From Suillus spraguei (taxonomy: Eukaryota; Basidiomycota; Agaricomycetes; Boletales; Suillaceae), in assembly GCA_016800925.1 (NCBI GenBank), contig JABCPU010000142.1:91568-155567 (forward strand): 64,000 nucleotides of DNA, in the 5' to 3' direction. The notes below the pieces were generated by a model. The model saw only the letters and a list, made by a program, of their open reading frames with translations, made no database searches and was not told the origin of the DNA. The translations under genes and the position numbers were made by a program. Shown in pieces: positions 1 to 9,452 of this stretch. The stretch's first letter is position 1. Each line of letters opens with the position of its first letter.

Positions 1-1094
1 CCTGCGTAGGCAGGAGATTTGTTTGCTTGTTAAAACCGACGGAGTACGTGCACTAAAGCAAAGGATCGAGTCTACTAAAGTAGTTCCTGAAGATCAACAA
101 CCTGTTCAACATGATTCTTTATGTCCAGCATAACGAAGAAACATCATGTCTGAAGATAGTGCACTTTCATCACAAAGACATACCTTCAAAGATGGAAGCC
201 AACGCGAAAAGCAAGCATATCTCATATCTCGTCACATTTGTGTCCATGATCCTGACAGTGTGACTTTTAGTTCCGGACGAAGCATTTCCTGAAATCACTG
301 TTGATCTGGTGCACGAACAATGTTCTTGCCTAGTACTTGACATCTGACCTTCGGCAGATGTTCATTGAGGGTCAATGTGATCCAAAAAACCTGACCGCCC
401 TAGCGCATCATTTGAAGATTCCGCGGTTTCTCATGTTCATGAATAGCCCGGGTTCCAATTTTAGGTATCCTGTGGCAGAGTTTGGAACACGCATCATTTG
501 GATTTGAGCATCGTGCGAGCATCGCATCGACCTTAGACTCTTTTGATAGGGTGTCGTCCACTGATATCGAGCACTTTCTTGGATACTTGGGTTTGTCTAC
601 CACTGTAGGGGCAGAAATTCTCTGATCTGGACATCAGCACCATGAATATATTTGTGTACAATGTAAAGCACCAGTAACTGTAGAATCAGTCATCATAGTA
701 CAACAAAAAGCACTCTTGGCACCACTTCCAAGACATTCTTATGGTCTTTCGAAGCCGGTTTCGATGTTAGGTTGAAAGACCATCCCCGGGAAGGTCTCTC
801 CCAGGTACCACAACAGGCTCCTGCCTTTGAGAGGGTAGAGTGGGTGAGAGAAAAATGACGAGCATCAACTTCTCAACTTTGTCGCTGCGCTGGCAGGGTC
901 ACTGCAGGTTCAAATGACGAATGAGAGATCAGGATTCGGGATGAGGCCGAGAGTTTAAGCGAACTTTCTGTGGTTACGAAGAAGAGAATCGTCGATTATG
1001 GCTGCTGGCACTGCAGGTTCTGCCGAAATTCTGCCATCCCACAGCAATGATTTCGCCCAATCAATCAAAATCATACACATAAGTACGTGCAGGA

Positions 1095-1102
1095 TATAAA
1101 AG
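1095..1102 (+). promoter_or_regulatory. TATA box of the cysteine-rich peptide gene
   Basis: TATAAAAG lies 88 nt before the ATG at 1190. The same octamer sits at the equivalent place (56175-56182) in the second copy, and the DNA between it and the ATG is about 96% identical between copies. Position and conservation fit a core promoter with a short 5' leader. Confidence 0.7.
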
Positions 1103-1189
1103 CTGATCGTCGTCCTAGAGTGTTCCCCCATCCTCAGAGATATCATTCGAAATCCCCCGCAGAAATTTGTATATTGCCTCGCACAGAAA

Positions 1190-1403
1190 ATGCGTTTATC
1201 AATCCCCGCTGTTGTTGTTGCTTTGACAGCATCGATGTGTGTCAATGCGTGTTTGGGGTATAGCAAAACTTGCAAAAGAAGTAGTCAATGTTGCCAGGGC
1301 TTGTCTTGTGATCCTATCGTAGTGAGTATGAGCAGATCGCTGTGCAACCAAGATTTAACCACACTGACGACTCACCTGCACACCTTAGAAAGTCTGCGAT
1401 TGA
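1190..1403 (+). CDS. Secreted six-cysteine knottin-like peptide (two exons)
   Basis: Exon 1 is 1190-1321 and exon 2 is 1389-1403. The 67-nt intron (1322-1388) starts GTGAGT, has a CTGAC branch site and ends CCTTAG. Splicing in phase 0 gives 48 residues; without splicing the frame would run on to 1459 and lose the last cysteine. Residues 1-20 form a signal peptide (MRLS, then a hydrophobic run, then VNA). The predicted mature part is 28 residues with the spacing C-x6-C-x5-CC-x4-C-x6-C, the cysteine order of an inhibitor cystine knot. The sixth cysteine is supplied by exon 2, which supports the gene model. A TATA box lies at 1095. Fungal secreted knottins have varied proposed roles (effector, antimicrobial, signalling); no role can be assigned here. 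A second, broken copy lies at 56270. Confidence 0.72.
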
Positions 1404-1800
1404 TATTGAACTATTTAGAAAATGGAGCCGGCAGCCTGAGCGGCACGTCGAGACAGTAATTATTTTTTCTGCTTTCGCTTTAGCATTATGGTTGATGGTG
1501 CAATATCTAGTTCGGAGCCCATCAGTACAGTTGTATTTGGAGTCTGGGACGAGTTTTCATACTGCTCGAGCGATGTAAATATTTGAATGTAATGCTTGGG
1601 AGCCCGTAACTGACGTTGGTGAGGCCGAAATCGCCAAATTCACTGCTGCGACAGCAAGCGAACGACTGCCATTATCGTGTAGTGATAATGCCATCAATAT
1701 TGACGCAGAAGAGCTGCCCAATGAGTCGCCTCATCAGGCGATAGTGTCATTATAATAATGTGTCAATTTAAAATTAACGATCATTGTAGAAGGTACATGC

Positions 1801-2071
1801 ATCAGGAAATTCACACATTCCTTAACATGCTTAATCAGCTTAACTCACTTATCTCAAAACTTGTTTGCTCTCTCTCACATCATTCACCTGGCATATCTTA
1901 TATTTTTTGAGTGTGAAATACAATAAAACATGTATATTAATATATCTCAACTTTTTTTTTCTGAATTCATTCACATTGAAATTTTGGACAAGTAGATTCA
2001 ATTTCACCAAGGCAGTTAAGTGTAAATAAGTCCGCATAAGGGCACGTCAAGGAATGTGTGAATTTCCTGAT
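1801..2071. mobile_element. Short inverted-repeat (MITE-like) element
   Basis: Arms of about 25 bp (1801-1825 and 2047-2071) are near-perfect reverse complements, beginning ATCAGGAAATTCACACATTC. The ~220-bp interior is A/T-rich and non-coding. A diverged arm-like sequence is present near 42196-42220. No target duplication is obvious. A small non-autonomous DNA transposon is the simplest reading. Confidence 0.6.
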
Positions 2072-2779
2072 GTGATATATCCTGACCTTTGACTACAACT
2101 GCAAGGGCATGATGTTGTGGTGGACCACATAGTTCAGTCAAGACCGCAAGTAGAAGCGGTATGGCGGACGTGCCAAATTGCAGTACAATGTGTACCAGCC
2201 GGCGTATGTAGAAGTGGGCAGGCCGAGGCATAGGGTGGGTACTGGCTGACAGCCCAGGTTGAAGTGGCAGAGTGATCAGCCGGCACATAGATTCGGGTCT
2301 GGCCGATGCCTCAGGCCATACTGTCATTCTGATGCATTAGCTTAGGACAAGTAGCAGACATTTGTTGATGCATGAGCCTTGCTAAAGGTGCGATGCATTA
2401 GTTCAATCCCAATAGGGAAGTTGATGCCAATCAACTGATGCATCACCTTACCGTGCATTTCCGCCTATTTCCGCACTTACTAGTACTTACTCCTGCCATA
2501 TTGAGCAGGGTGTGCTGTCGTACCTTGCTTCTGACCGATGTCCCTTGCTTACTAATGCTACAATGGGTGCGCAGCTACTTTGTACCTTGCTTCTGACCAA
2601 TCCTCCCTTGCTTACTCATACTGCCTGTGGGGTGCCCGGTTACTCAGCTCGACAATTGGTAGGCCTCTCGCCTTTTCGATGTAGGTTCAGGTACATTCAG
2701 CATAGAATGGTCTAGATGCCAGTTTCAGATCGTGTGATTGGTCAACGAGAAGGCAAGGGACCGAGAATGATGTCATTTT
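2072..2779. other. Non-coding stretch with short repeats
   Basis: No supported gene. It contains several GATGCAT motifs (2330-2450) and a loosely repeated pair around CTTGCTTCTGACC (2520-2620). It is the substrate into which the solo LTR at 2780 inserted. Confidence 0.4.
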
Positions 2780-3255
2780 TGTTACAACCGTACGTACCCC
2801 TATTCATTTTCTATTCATTTACCTTGTATATTACGTAACATGACTCTGCCTTATATGCTCAACGCATCTGTACGATACATGCCTTCCCCATTCAGGATAC
2901 GCATGATATGCATTCTCACGGTTATCTGGTCTGTGCGCACATAGTGGCCTATTTAAGCACAGTGTACTTGTAGTAGATTCCCTACTTTAATCTTACTGGG
3001 TTTTACCTGGAATCTCCTTCGCTTAGGTCTCCAACCTAAGTCGTCTTGAATCGTCTCTAAGTCTAAGCACCCCTTAGCCTTAGTCTCTATTCTCGCGGAT
3101 ACCTCCCAGACTTGTCTTTGAGGCTGAATCCTTGATCGTACTCGGAACGCGTTCCTTGTACTTTCACCTTGTCCTCTTCTGGACATTGTAAGAACTCCCA
3201 GCAGACCGACTGTGTCTTTTCACTGTCGCTGGTGACGCCACCCCAGTTCGTAACA
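2780..3255 (+). mobile_element. Solo LTR, chromovirus family A
   Basis: A 476-bp LTR running from TGTTACAACCG to CAGTTCGTAACA, closely matching the LTRs of the chromovirus at 3798-11426. It is bounded by the exact 5-bp target duplication ATTTT (2775-2779 and 3256-3260) with no internal sequence, so it arose by recombination between the two LTRs of a former full element. Confidence 0.92.
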
Positions 3256-3261
3256 ATTTTC

Positions 3262-3464
3262 GAGTATTTCATTCACTAAGTCCCAAGCCTTTCAGTCTGT
3301 GTAGTCTCTGACTTGAAATTTTGCATGACTCCTGCCTTTCTTTGAGGTCAACGAATATATTATGAGTATTTCATTTGCTAAGTCCCAAGCCTTTCATCTG
3401 CGTAGTCTCTGACTTGAAATTTTGCATGTATCCTGCCTTTCTTTGAGGTCAATGAATATATTAT
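3262..3464 (+). repeat. Two-unit tandem duplication (~102 bp each)
   Basis: Units 3262-3363 and 3364-3463 both begin GAGTATTTCATT and include the shared TAAGTCCCAAGCC, TAGTCTCTGACTTG and TTTCTTTGAGGTCAA. They differ by a few substitutions and small indels. No coding function seen. Confidence 0.8.
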
Positions 3465-3682
3465 GACCACCGGTACATATATGTCAACTACAAGCTACAA
3501 GATATAGTATAATACAAGCAAGAAACAACACATCAAATTTTTGTTCAAGATTATCGTGCAGTGCAATGCGTTGGGATGTTGTTACGTGCACATAGTCATG
3601 GAACTCATTGCGCAGGAGGCTCGTCTAGATTTGCATCACCTGCACCTTGTTTTCAACTTCCATGGCCAACAGCACCTTCCTG

Positions 3683-3797
3683 TCAGGTGGCAAGCTTGGA
3701 CTCGCCATTATTCTCTTCTACCTCATCGCTATGTCCAGATGGGACTGGGGGAAGAAGGGTTTCTCCCAGTGGATTGGGTTTTGGTGAACATGGGTGG
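3683..3797 (-). pseudogene. C-terminal piece of an ORF split by the chromovirus
   Basis: Read on the minus strand and joined to 11427-11598 after removing the chromovirus and one copy of its GGTGG target duplication, the frame is continuous across the insertion point and ends at a stop at 3683. The residues are acidic and proline-rich with no domain I recognise. The element therefore landed inside an older coding region, itself possibly a transposon accessory gene. Confidence 0.5.
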
Positions 3798-4270
3798 TGT
3801 TACAGTCGTACGTGCCCCTATTCATTTTCTATTCATTTACCTTGTATATTACGTAACATGACTCTGTCTCATATGCTCAACGCATCTGTACGATACATGC
3901 CTTCCTCATTTAGGATACGCATTTACATTCTCACGGTTATCTGGTCTGTGCGCACATAGTGGCTTATTTAAGCACAGTGTACTTGTAGTAGATTCCCTAC
4001 TTTAATCTTACTGGGTTTTACCTAGAATCTCCTTCGCTTAGGTCTCCAACCTAAGTCGTCTTGAATCGTCTCTAAGTCTAAGCACTCCTTAGCCTTAGTC
4101 TCTATTCTCGCGGATACCTCTTAGACTTGTCTTTGAGGCTGAACCCTTGATCGTACTCGGAACGTGTTCCTAGTACTTTCACCTTGTTCTCTTTTGAACA
4201 TTGTAAGAACTCCCAGTAGACCGTCTGTGTCTTTTCACTGTCGCTGGTGACGCCACCCCAGTTCGTAACA
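3798..4270 (+). repeat. 5' LTR of chromovirus copy 1
   Basis: 473 bp, TGTTACAGTCG to GTTCGTAACA. A TATA-like TATTTAAG lies at 3965-3972; the sequence ACTTTAATCTT at 3999-4009, about 34 nt downstream, is a plausible transcription start and is complementary to the PBS. Confidence 0.95.
3965..3972 (+). promoter_or_regulatory. TATA-like box in the LTR
   Basis: TATTTAAG is conserved in most family A LTR copies in the window. Its distance to the ACTTTAATCTT segment (about 34 nt) is right for RNA polymerase II initiation there. The start site itself is inferred. Confidence 0.55.
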
Positions 4271-4271
4271 A

Positions 4272-4282
4272 AAGATTAAAGT
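4272..4282 (+). other. Primer-binding site, self-complementary to the LTR
   Basis: AAGATTAAAGT starts one base after the 5' LTR and is the exact reverse complement of ACTTTAATCTT at 3999-4009 inside the LTR. Pairing stops at both ends, so the match is exactly 11 nt. The minus-strand chromovirus keeps the same pair (52879-52889 against its LTR). The sequence lacks the usual TGG start of a tRNA-primed site. Tf1 of fission yeast primes reverse transcription with the first 11 nt of its own RNA; this arrangement suggests the same mechanism. Confidence 0.65.
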
Positions 4283-4469
4283 CCATTTTTGATCGTTGAC
4301 TATCCAGTCTTCGACCCTGAACCCTGATCGCTCAGATCAGCAGACTAGCGTACGCGTACGCTGAGCAGATTGTCAAGAGAAGCCCTCTGACAGAAGAAAG
4401 CCCTGACGGACAGCAAGACAGCGCGTGTAGGCACCGAGAAAGTATAACTCATCAGAAGAATGATCAACC

Positions 4470-5309
4470 ATGTCGTCAACCAAAGATTTCGAATACAAGA
4501 TCGGTCAACCGACTGGCTTTGATGGAGATCGTGATAACTCTCGCGAGTTTATCCAGTCGTGCAACTTACACTTTGACATCAATGAAAAGCTTTACACCAC
4601 TGACAAGCAGAAGATCATCTACATAACATCCTTCATGACCGAAAAGAACGCCAAGTCATGGAAAGAACAATTCCTTGAACACGCCCAATCTACCGACACA
4701 TCGGGACAAAAAGTTGGTTATGGGACGATGGTGGATTTTATGAAGAGCTTCAAAGAAGCATTCGAACCAGTGGATACCAAAATGACCGCGCTTACACGCC
4801 TTAGAGATCTCAAACAAGGAACCGGAGATCTCCATACCTACGTCGCTGATTTCGAGGCACTTGCAGCCAAGGCTCAAATCACCGACAACGCAACGAAGAT
4901 TCAGTTCTTCCAAGACGGTCTTAATTGGGGTATCCTCACAAAGCTTCTCAATACGGGAGATGTCTCTGAAATATTTCGAGACGTTGTGCTGCAATGCGTT
5001 GCTATTGACAACGCCCATCATCGGCTTAACGCCATGAGGACACATCATATCCCACAACAGAAGAAGAAAATCTACGGGAATGCACGGTATATTCCGAACC
5101 GTGATTCCAACGCAATGGTCGTAGATCAAATCTCCGATATGGAGAGATCCGAATGCATGAAGAAAGGCCAATGTTTCGGATGCAGAAAGACTGGACACCG
5201 CATCCATAATTGTCCTGACAGAAAGAAGAAGACTCCGCTCCGACAAACCGAAGTTAGCGGAGAAGAAGAAGATGAAGAAACCGTGAGACGGATTGTTGAG
5301 GATTTTTGA
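4470..5309 (+). CDS. gag: Gag polyprotein (capsid and zinc-knuckle nucleocapsid)
   Basis: A 279-residue open frame starting MSSTKDFEYK. Residues ~40-180 match a retrotransposon Gag capsid helix region (motifs such as AKSWKEQF and LRDLKQGTGDLHTY). Residues ~230-245 hold a CCHC knuckle, CFGCRKTGHRIHNC (C-x2-C-x4-H-x4-C), which binds the element RNA. The tail is acidic and ends at TGA 5307-5309 just after a run of five T. Pol overlaps in the -1 frame. The frame is uninterrupted, unlike pol of the same element. The protein would form cytoplasmic virus-like particles. Confidence 0.92.
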   Translation: MSSTKDFEYKIGQPTGFDGDRDNSREFIQSCNLHFDINEKLYTTDKQKIIYITSFMTEKNAKSWKEQFLEHAQSTDTSGQKVGYGTMVDFMKSFKEAFEPVDTKMTALTRLRDLKQGTGDLHTYVADFEALAAKAQITDNATKIQFFQDGLNWGILTKLLNTGDVSEIFRDVVLQCVAIDNAHHRLNAMRTHHIPQQKKKIYGNARYIPNRDSNAMVVDQISDMERSECMKKGQCFGCRKTGHRIHNCPDRKKKTPLRQTEVSGEEEDEETVRRIVEDF

Positions 5310-6582
5310 CGTGGAGAAACAAAGACTCGACGTATGTTTCTCCCCATGTATTACAAAGACTTGTACGCGCTTCAGGTGAAAGAAAGGAGCTCCGTGTCCC
5401 TATTACCCTCCACTTGCGTACCCATTTGAAATCCGTCGACACCACTGCTGTTATCGATTCCGGAGCAGCGGGAACATTCATCTCCGAAGAGTTTGTGAAA
5501 CTCCATCAAATCACACGACGTAAACTCAAAGAACCATTTCGAGTTACTATGGCAGATGGGACTCTTATCAAAGGAGGACCGATCACGCACTATTGTCTTC
5601 TCGTGGTCAAAATTGATGATCGAACCATGTATGGAAAATTCAACATCACCAAACTAGGAAGAAGAGATCAAATTCTCCTTGGAATCCCATGGTTACGAGC
5701 AATGAACCCAATTATAGATTGGGCTGCTGAAACACTTATTCTTTCGCGAACAGAGAAATCAGATGAAATCGAAATCGATATAGATGAAGATCGAAAGAAG
5801 AACGGGTTGCCCCAATTTTTCAACCATCATGCTAGATGGCAGCATTCCCGTCTACTGAAACCCTTCATCGTCTCTCCTGTTGATGCTCATGAGGACTCGG
5901 AGCCAGAAGTACGAATGCCAAGTACTGCAGAACCCATCCCTCGTGTACAATTGCCACGAGCAGTATCACCAATTCCCCGTGCAGAGAAGCGCAAGAATGA
6001 ATCCGAACCTGAGCATCGGATCGGACAAGAACCTATTGAGCAGCGGCCAATAGAAGAACAGAAACATGGAAAGAGGAAAACAGAAGAAGAACTCCCAGGG
6101 CGAAACACCAATGTGCCGAAATTATCCAAGTTCTTCGTTCCCCCGAAAACTCTTTCAGCTTCAATAGAAGAAATCCCCGATAAAGAAGAACCCGTGCCCT
6201 CGTTGATCCCAACTGAGGATGATGACCAATTCGACACCATGAACGACGTCTGGCATGCGCCAGAAGTACGCGAAATTTCCTCGTATGAGCTAGGAGATGG
6301 AGAATTTCTTGTGGAATACGATACCAATGGGATTAGCATGAGGATCATAGAAGAAGTATCCATGGATACACCCTTGACACGTGATGGAACTTCTCAACTC
6401 GAACAATCCTCCAACTACTCCACAATTCCACTCCCTCCTCCGAAATATAGTAACAAAGCTCAAGAATTCGCCACAGATGAGAAGGAAAAGAAAAAGAAAT
6501 CCTTCGAAGAATTGGTCCCAGATTATTTGCACGACTTTGCAGACGTCTTTGCTAAAGACGGACTGAACAAACTACCCCCGAA
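5306..6582 (+). pseudogene. pol: Pol N-terminal part: aspartic protease and linker
   Basis: This frame begins at the gag stop with no ATG, in the -1 phase. The P-site codon TTT can re-pair exactly after slipping back one base, so programmed -1 frameshifting at GAT TTT TGA is plausible. The protease region (about 5430-5740) has the catalytic DSGA motif in AVIDSGAAGTFIS and the downstream LLGIPWL, typical of retropepsins. A long charged, proline-rich linker follows. Near 6581 a single base is missing relative to the minus-strand copy (CCCCGAACGCC against CCCCCTGAACGTCC), pushing the frame out of phase before the reverse transcriptase. Confidence 0.85.
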
Positions 6583-8322
6583 CGCCCTGGTATCGATCAT
6601 CGGATCGACACCAAACCCGGTTTTATTCCTCGAACGTCTAAGGTTTACCCGCTATCAGAAAAAGAACGCGCTGCTGTCAAAACATTTATCGATGAAAATG
6701 TTGCGAAAGGTTTTATCTCGGAATCGAAGTCACCTCAAGCTAGTGGCTTCTTCTTCGTGGGAAAGAAAAGTGGAGAACTGCGTCCCTGTCAAGATTATCG
6801 CTACATCAATGATTGGACAGTCAAGAACGCATATCCGCTTCCACTACCTATTTCCCTTGTCGCACGTCTTCATAACGCACAGTTCTTTACGAAAATGGAT
6901 ATTCGGTCTGGATACAACAACATTCGCATCCATCCTGATGACAGGTGGAAAGCTGCTTTTACCACGGAATTTGGCCTCTTTGAACCGAACGTCATGTTCT
7001 TTGGCCTTTGCAACTCCCCAGCAACTTTTCAAGCATATATGAATCGCACCTTTCAACAAGAAATCAATGAAGGATGGATGGTTATCTATATGGACGATAT
7101 CCTGATTTTCTCTACGACAATGGCAGAACACCGTGACCGGACTAGACGAGTTTTGATGAAAATACGAAAAGAACATCTGTTCTTGAAACCGGAGAAATGC
7201 ACCTTCGATGCAGAAGAAGTGGAATACCTCGGAATGATAATTCGCCCCGGACAAGTTGCTATGGACGCCGCCAAGACCAAGGGAATCTCCGAGTGGCCAA
7301 TCCTGAAATCTGTAAAAGATGTTCGGTCATTCCTCGGTTTCTGCAACTTCTACCGCACGTTCATCTCCCATTATTCTGACATCGCCAGACCCCTTATCGA
7401 CTTGACGAAGAAAGATAAGGCCTTTGAATGGTCAACCGAATGTATGGACACCTTCGAAGAATTGAAACGACGCTTTACTTCCCAACCGGTACTCCGTAAC
7501 CCTGATCCCTCTCGACAATTTGCTCTTGCTACCGACGCTTCGCTTGTAGCAACTGGCGGAGTTCTCTTACAGACTGATGAAAATGGTGTTTATCACCCAT
7601 GTGCATATCTTTCACAGTCTCTGAACCCCGCAGAACGCAATTACCAAATCTTTGATCGGGAACTCCTCGCCGTGATCCGGGCATTGAACGAATGGCGTCA
7701 TTATCTCGAAGGAAACCCACACCCCGTCCTGGTATTCACCGACCATAAGAACCTTCTGTACTTTAGAAGTGCACAGAAGCTCACCCGTCGCCAAGCACGT
7801 TGGCAATTAATTTTGTCTATTTATGACATCGAACTGCATCACGTTGCAGGTACTAAGTTAGCAGTACCCGATGCACTATCCCGCCGGCCTGATTATGACT
7901 CTGGCAAAGACGATAACGAGGACCAGACCCTCCTCCCTGACGCTCTATTCGTTCGTCTTATTGATACCGACTTGCAGGATGTACTATCATCCTCCGACCC
8001 CCTCGACGACCCTGTCTTCAAGACGGCATCTGATGCCCTTGATGGCGTGTGCCTTCCCCCTATGAAGTCGGCACTTTCTGACTGGAAGATTGAGGAGAAC
8101 GTCCTCTATTTTAAGAACCGCGCCTATATCCCACCGGCGCATCGCTCCGATATCCTGCGACGATATCATGATCATCCTACTGCGGGTCACCCAGGCAGAT
8201 TCAAAACTGAAGAACTCGTAAAACGGGAAGCCTGGTGGCCTGCAATGGGCTCTTATATTCGGAAATACGTTGAGGGTTGCGCCCTTTGCCAACAAATGAA
8301 AGCGGATACTCATCCTGTCTGA
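6583..8322 (+). pseudogene. pol: Pol central part: reverse transcriptase, RNase H, integrase zinc domain
   Basis: The frame resumes after the 6581 lesion. Reverse transcriptase motifs include KSGELRPCQDYR, FFTKMDIRSGYNN and the active-site YMDD in VIYMDDILIFS (about 7084-7120). RNase H follows (TDASLVATGG, DRELLAVIRAL, FTDHKNL; about 7520-7880). The integrase HHCC zinc domain ends with CALCQQMK near 8300. The frame stops at TGA 8320-8322. The other copy reads CAA here, so both could derive from CGA by CpG decay on opposite strands. The product would copy element RNA into DNA inside particles. Confidence 0.9.
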
Positions 8323-9398
8323 CCCCCGCTCACGCCTATTCCCTCGTCGGCTGTTCGCCCGTTCTCCCAGGTCTCCGTTGACCTCATCACTGACCTCCCT
8401 GTCTCTGGGGGCTTTGATAGCATCATGGTCGTGGTAGACCATGGCCTTATGAAGGGGGTAATTATTATCCCTTGTTTGAAAAATATCACCTCAGAAGGCG
8501 TTGCTAAGCTATTTTTGAAACACGTATACCGACGATTTGGACTTCACGACAAAGTTATCTCGGATCGAGGACCGCAATTCCTATCTCGCTTCTCAAAGGA
8601 ACTTGCCCGACTTCTCGACTATGTCATGCTCCATCCACGGCTTACCACCCACAGACTGATGGTCAAACTGAAAGACTAAATCAAGAACTTGAAACATACC
8701 TCCGCATTTATTGCCGTAACAACCCTGAAGATTGGGTAGAACACCTACCAATCGCCGAATTCGTCCACAACCACCGAAAACACGATGCAAGAAATGCATC
8801 ACCCTTCTATTTAATGATGGGATATGAACCACGCGCTATCCCTCATCTGATCCCTGATTCATCTGTCCCACAGCAGAAGATCGAGTACGATCTCTGCAGA
8901 AGATAAGAGAAGAAGCAATCGCCTGTCACAATATTGCCATGCAGACGATGGCCGAACGATCCTGAGGAGATAAGTACACCCCATGGAAGATTGGAGATAA
9001 GGTTTGGCTATCCGCCGCTAATCTTAGACTTAAACTCCCATCGAGGAAATTAGCACCGAAACGATATGGACCTTTCCCGATCATCGATGTCTTATCACCC
9101 ATCACGTTCACACTCAAACTCCTCCAGTGGAAATCACCCACTTCCGCTTGTCTTATCATCCTATAGCGAAACAGACGTACACGGGCCGAACTTCGCCGAA
9201 CCACCACCTGACATCATCGAAGAAGAAGAAGAATATGAAGTGGAAGCAATCCTTTCTCACAAAGGAATCGGCAATCGCCGACGCTATCTTGTTTCTTGGA
9301 AAGGATATTCATCAGGAGATAACGAATGGCTCCCAGAAAAGAACTTGGAGAACTCCGCTCGAATCCTGAATGCTTATAAGAAGCAACACGCCCTCTGA
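8323..9398 (+). pseudogene. pol: Pol C-terminal part: integrase core and chromodomain
   Basis: After the stop at 8320 the same frame continues with the integrase core: the first two acidic residues lie in [10 protein letters not shown] and [12 protein letters not shown] frameshift near 8625 moves the rest to another frame, where the third catalytic residue lies in a [10 protein letters not shown] stretch. Another lesion follows near 8900. The last ~60 codons (about 9207-9398) encode a chromodomain (YEVEAIL, then RYLVSWKGY, then NEWLPEKNL), expected to guide integration to modified chromatin. At least three lesions make this integrase inactive as it stands. Confidence 0.85.
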
Positions 9399-9452
9399 TT
9401 ATCCTTCAGTCAAATCAACTCGTGTCAAACACCTGATTAACTACCTTTCGAA

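Larger units (their letters stand above)
1..1734 (+). repeat. Segmental duplication, copy 1 (partner 55157-56801)
   Basis: This stretch aligns along its whole length with 55157-56801 in the same orientation. Shared landmarks include the opening CCTGCGTA, the TATA box, the small cysteine-rich gene and the end ATGAGTCGCCTCAT, after which the copies diverge abruptly. A ~40-nt indel near 845-890 and scattered substitutions separate them. The window begins inside the copy, so the repeat may extend further left. Weak reading frames around 340-500 resemble the better-preserved frame at 55474-55674 and look like decayed coding sequence. I infer a tandem duplication later pushed apart by ~53 kb of transposon insertions. 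Confidence 0.9.

Noticed and set aside
955..1275. 106-residue open frame antisense to the peptide gene
   Set aside because: It overlaps the TATA box and exon 1 on the other strand and is shortened and altered in copy 2; a shadow frame.
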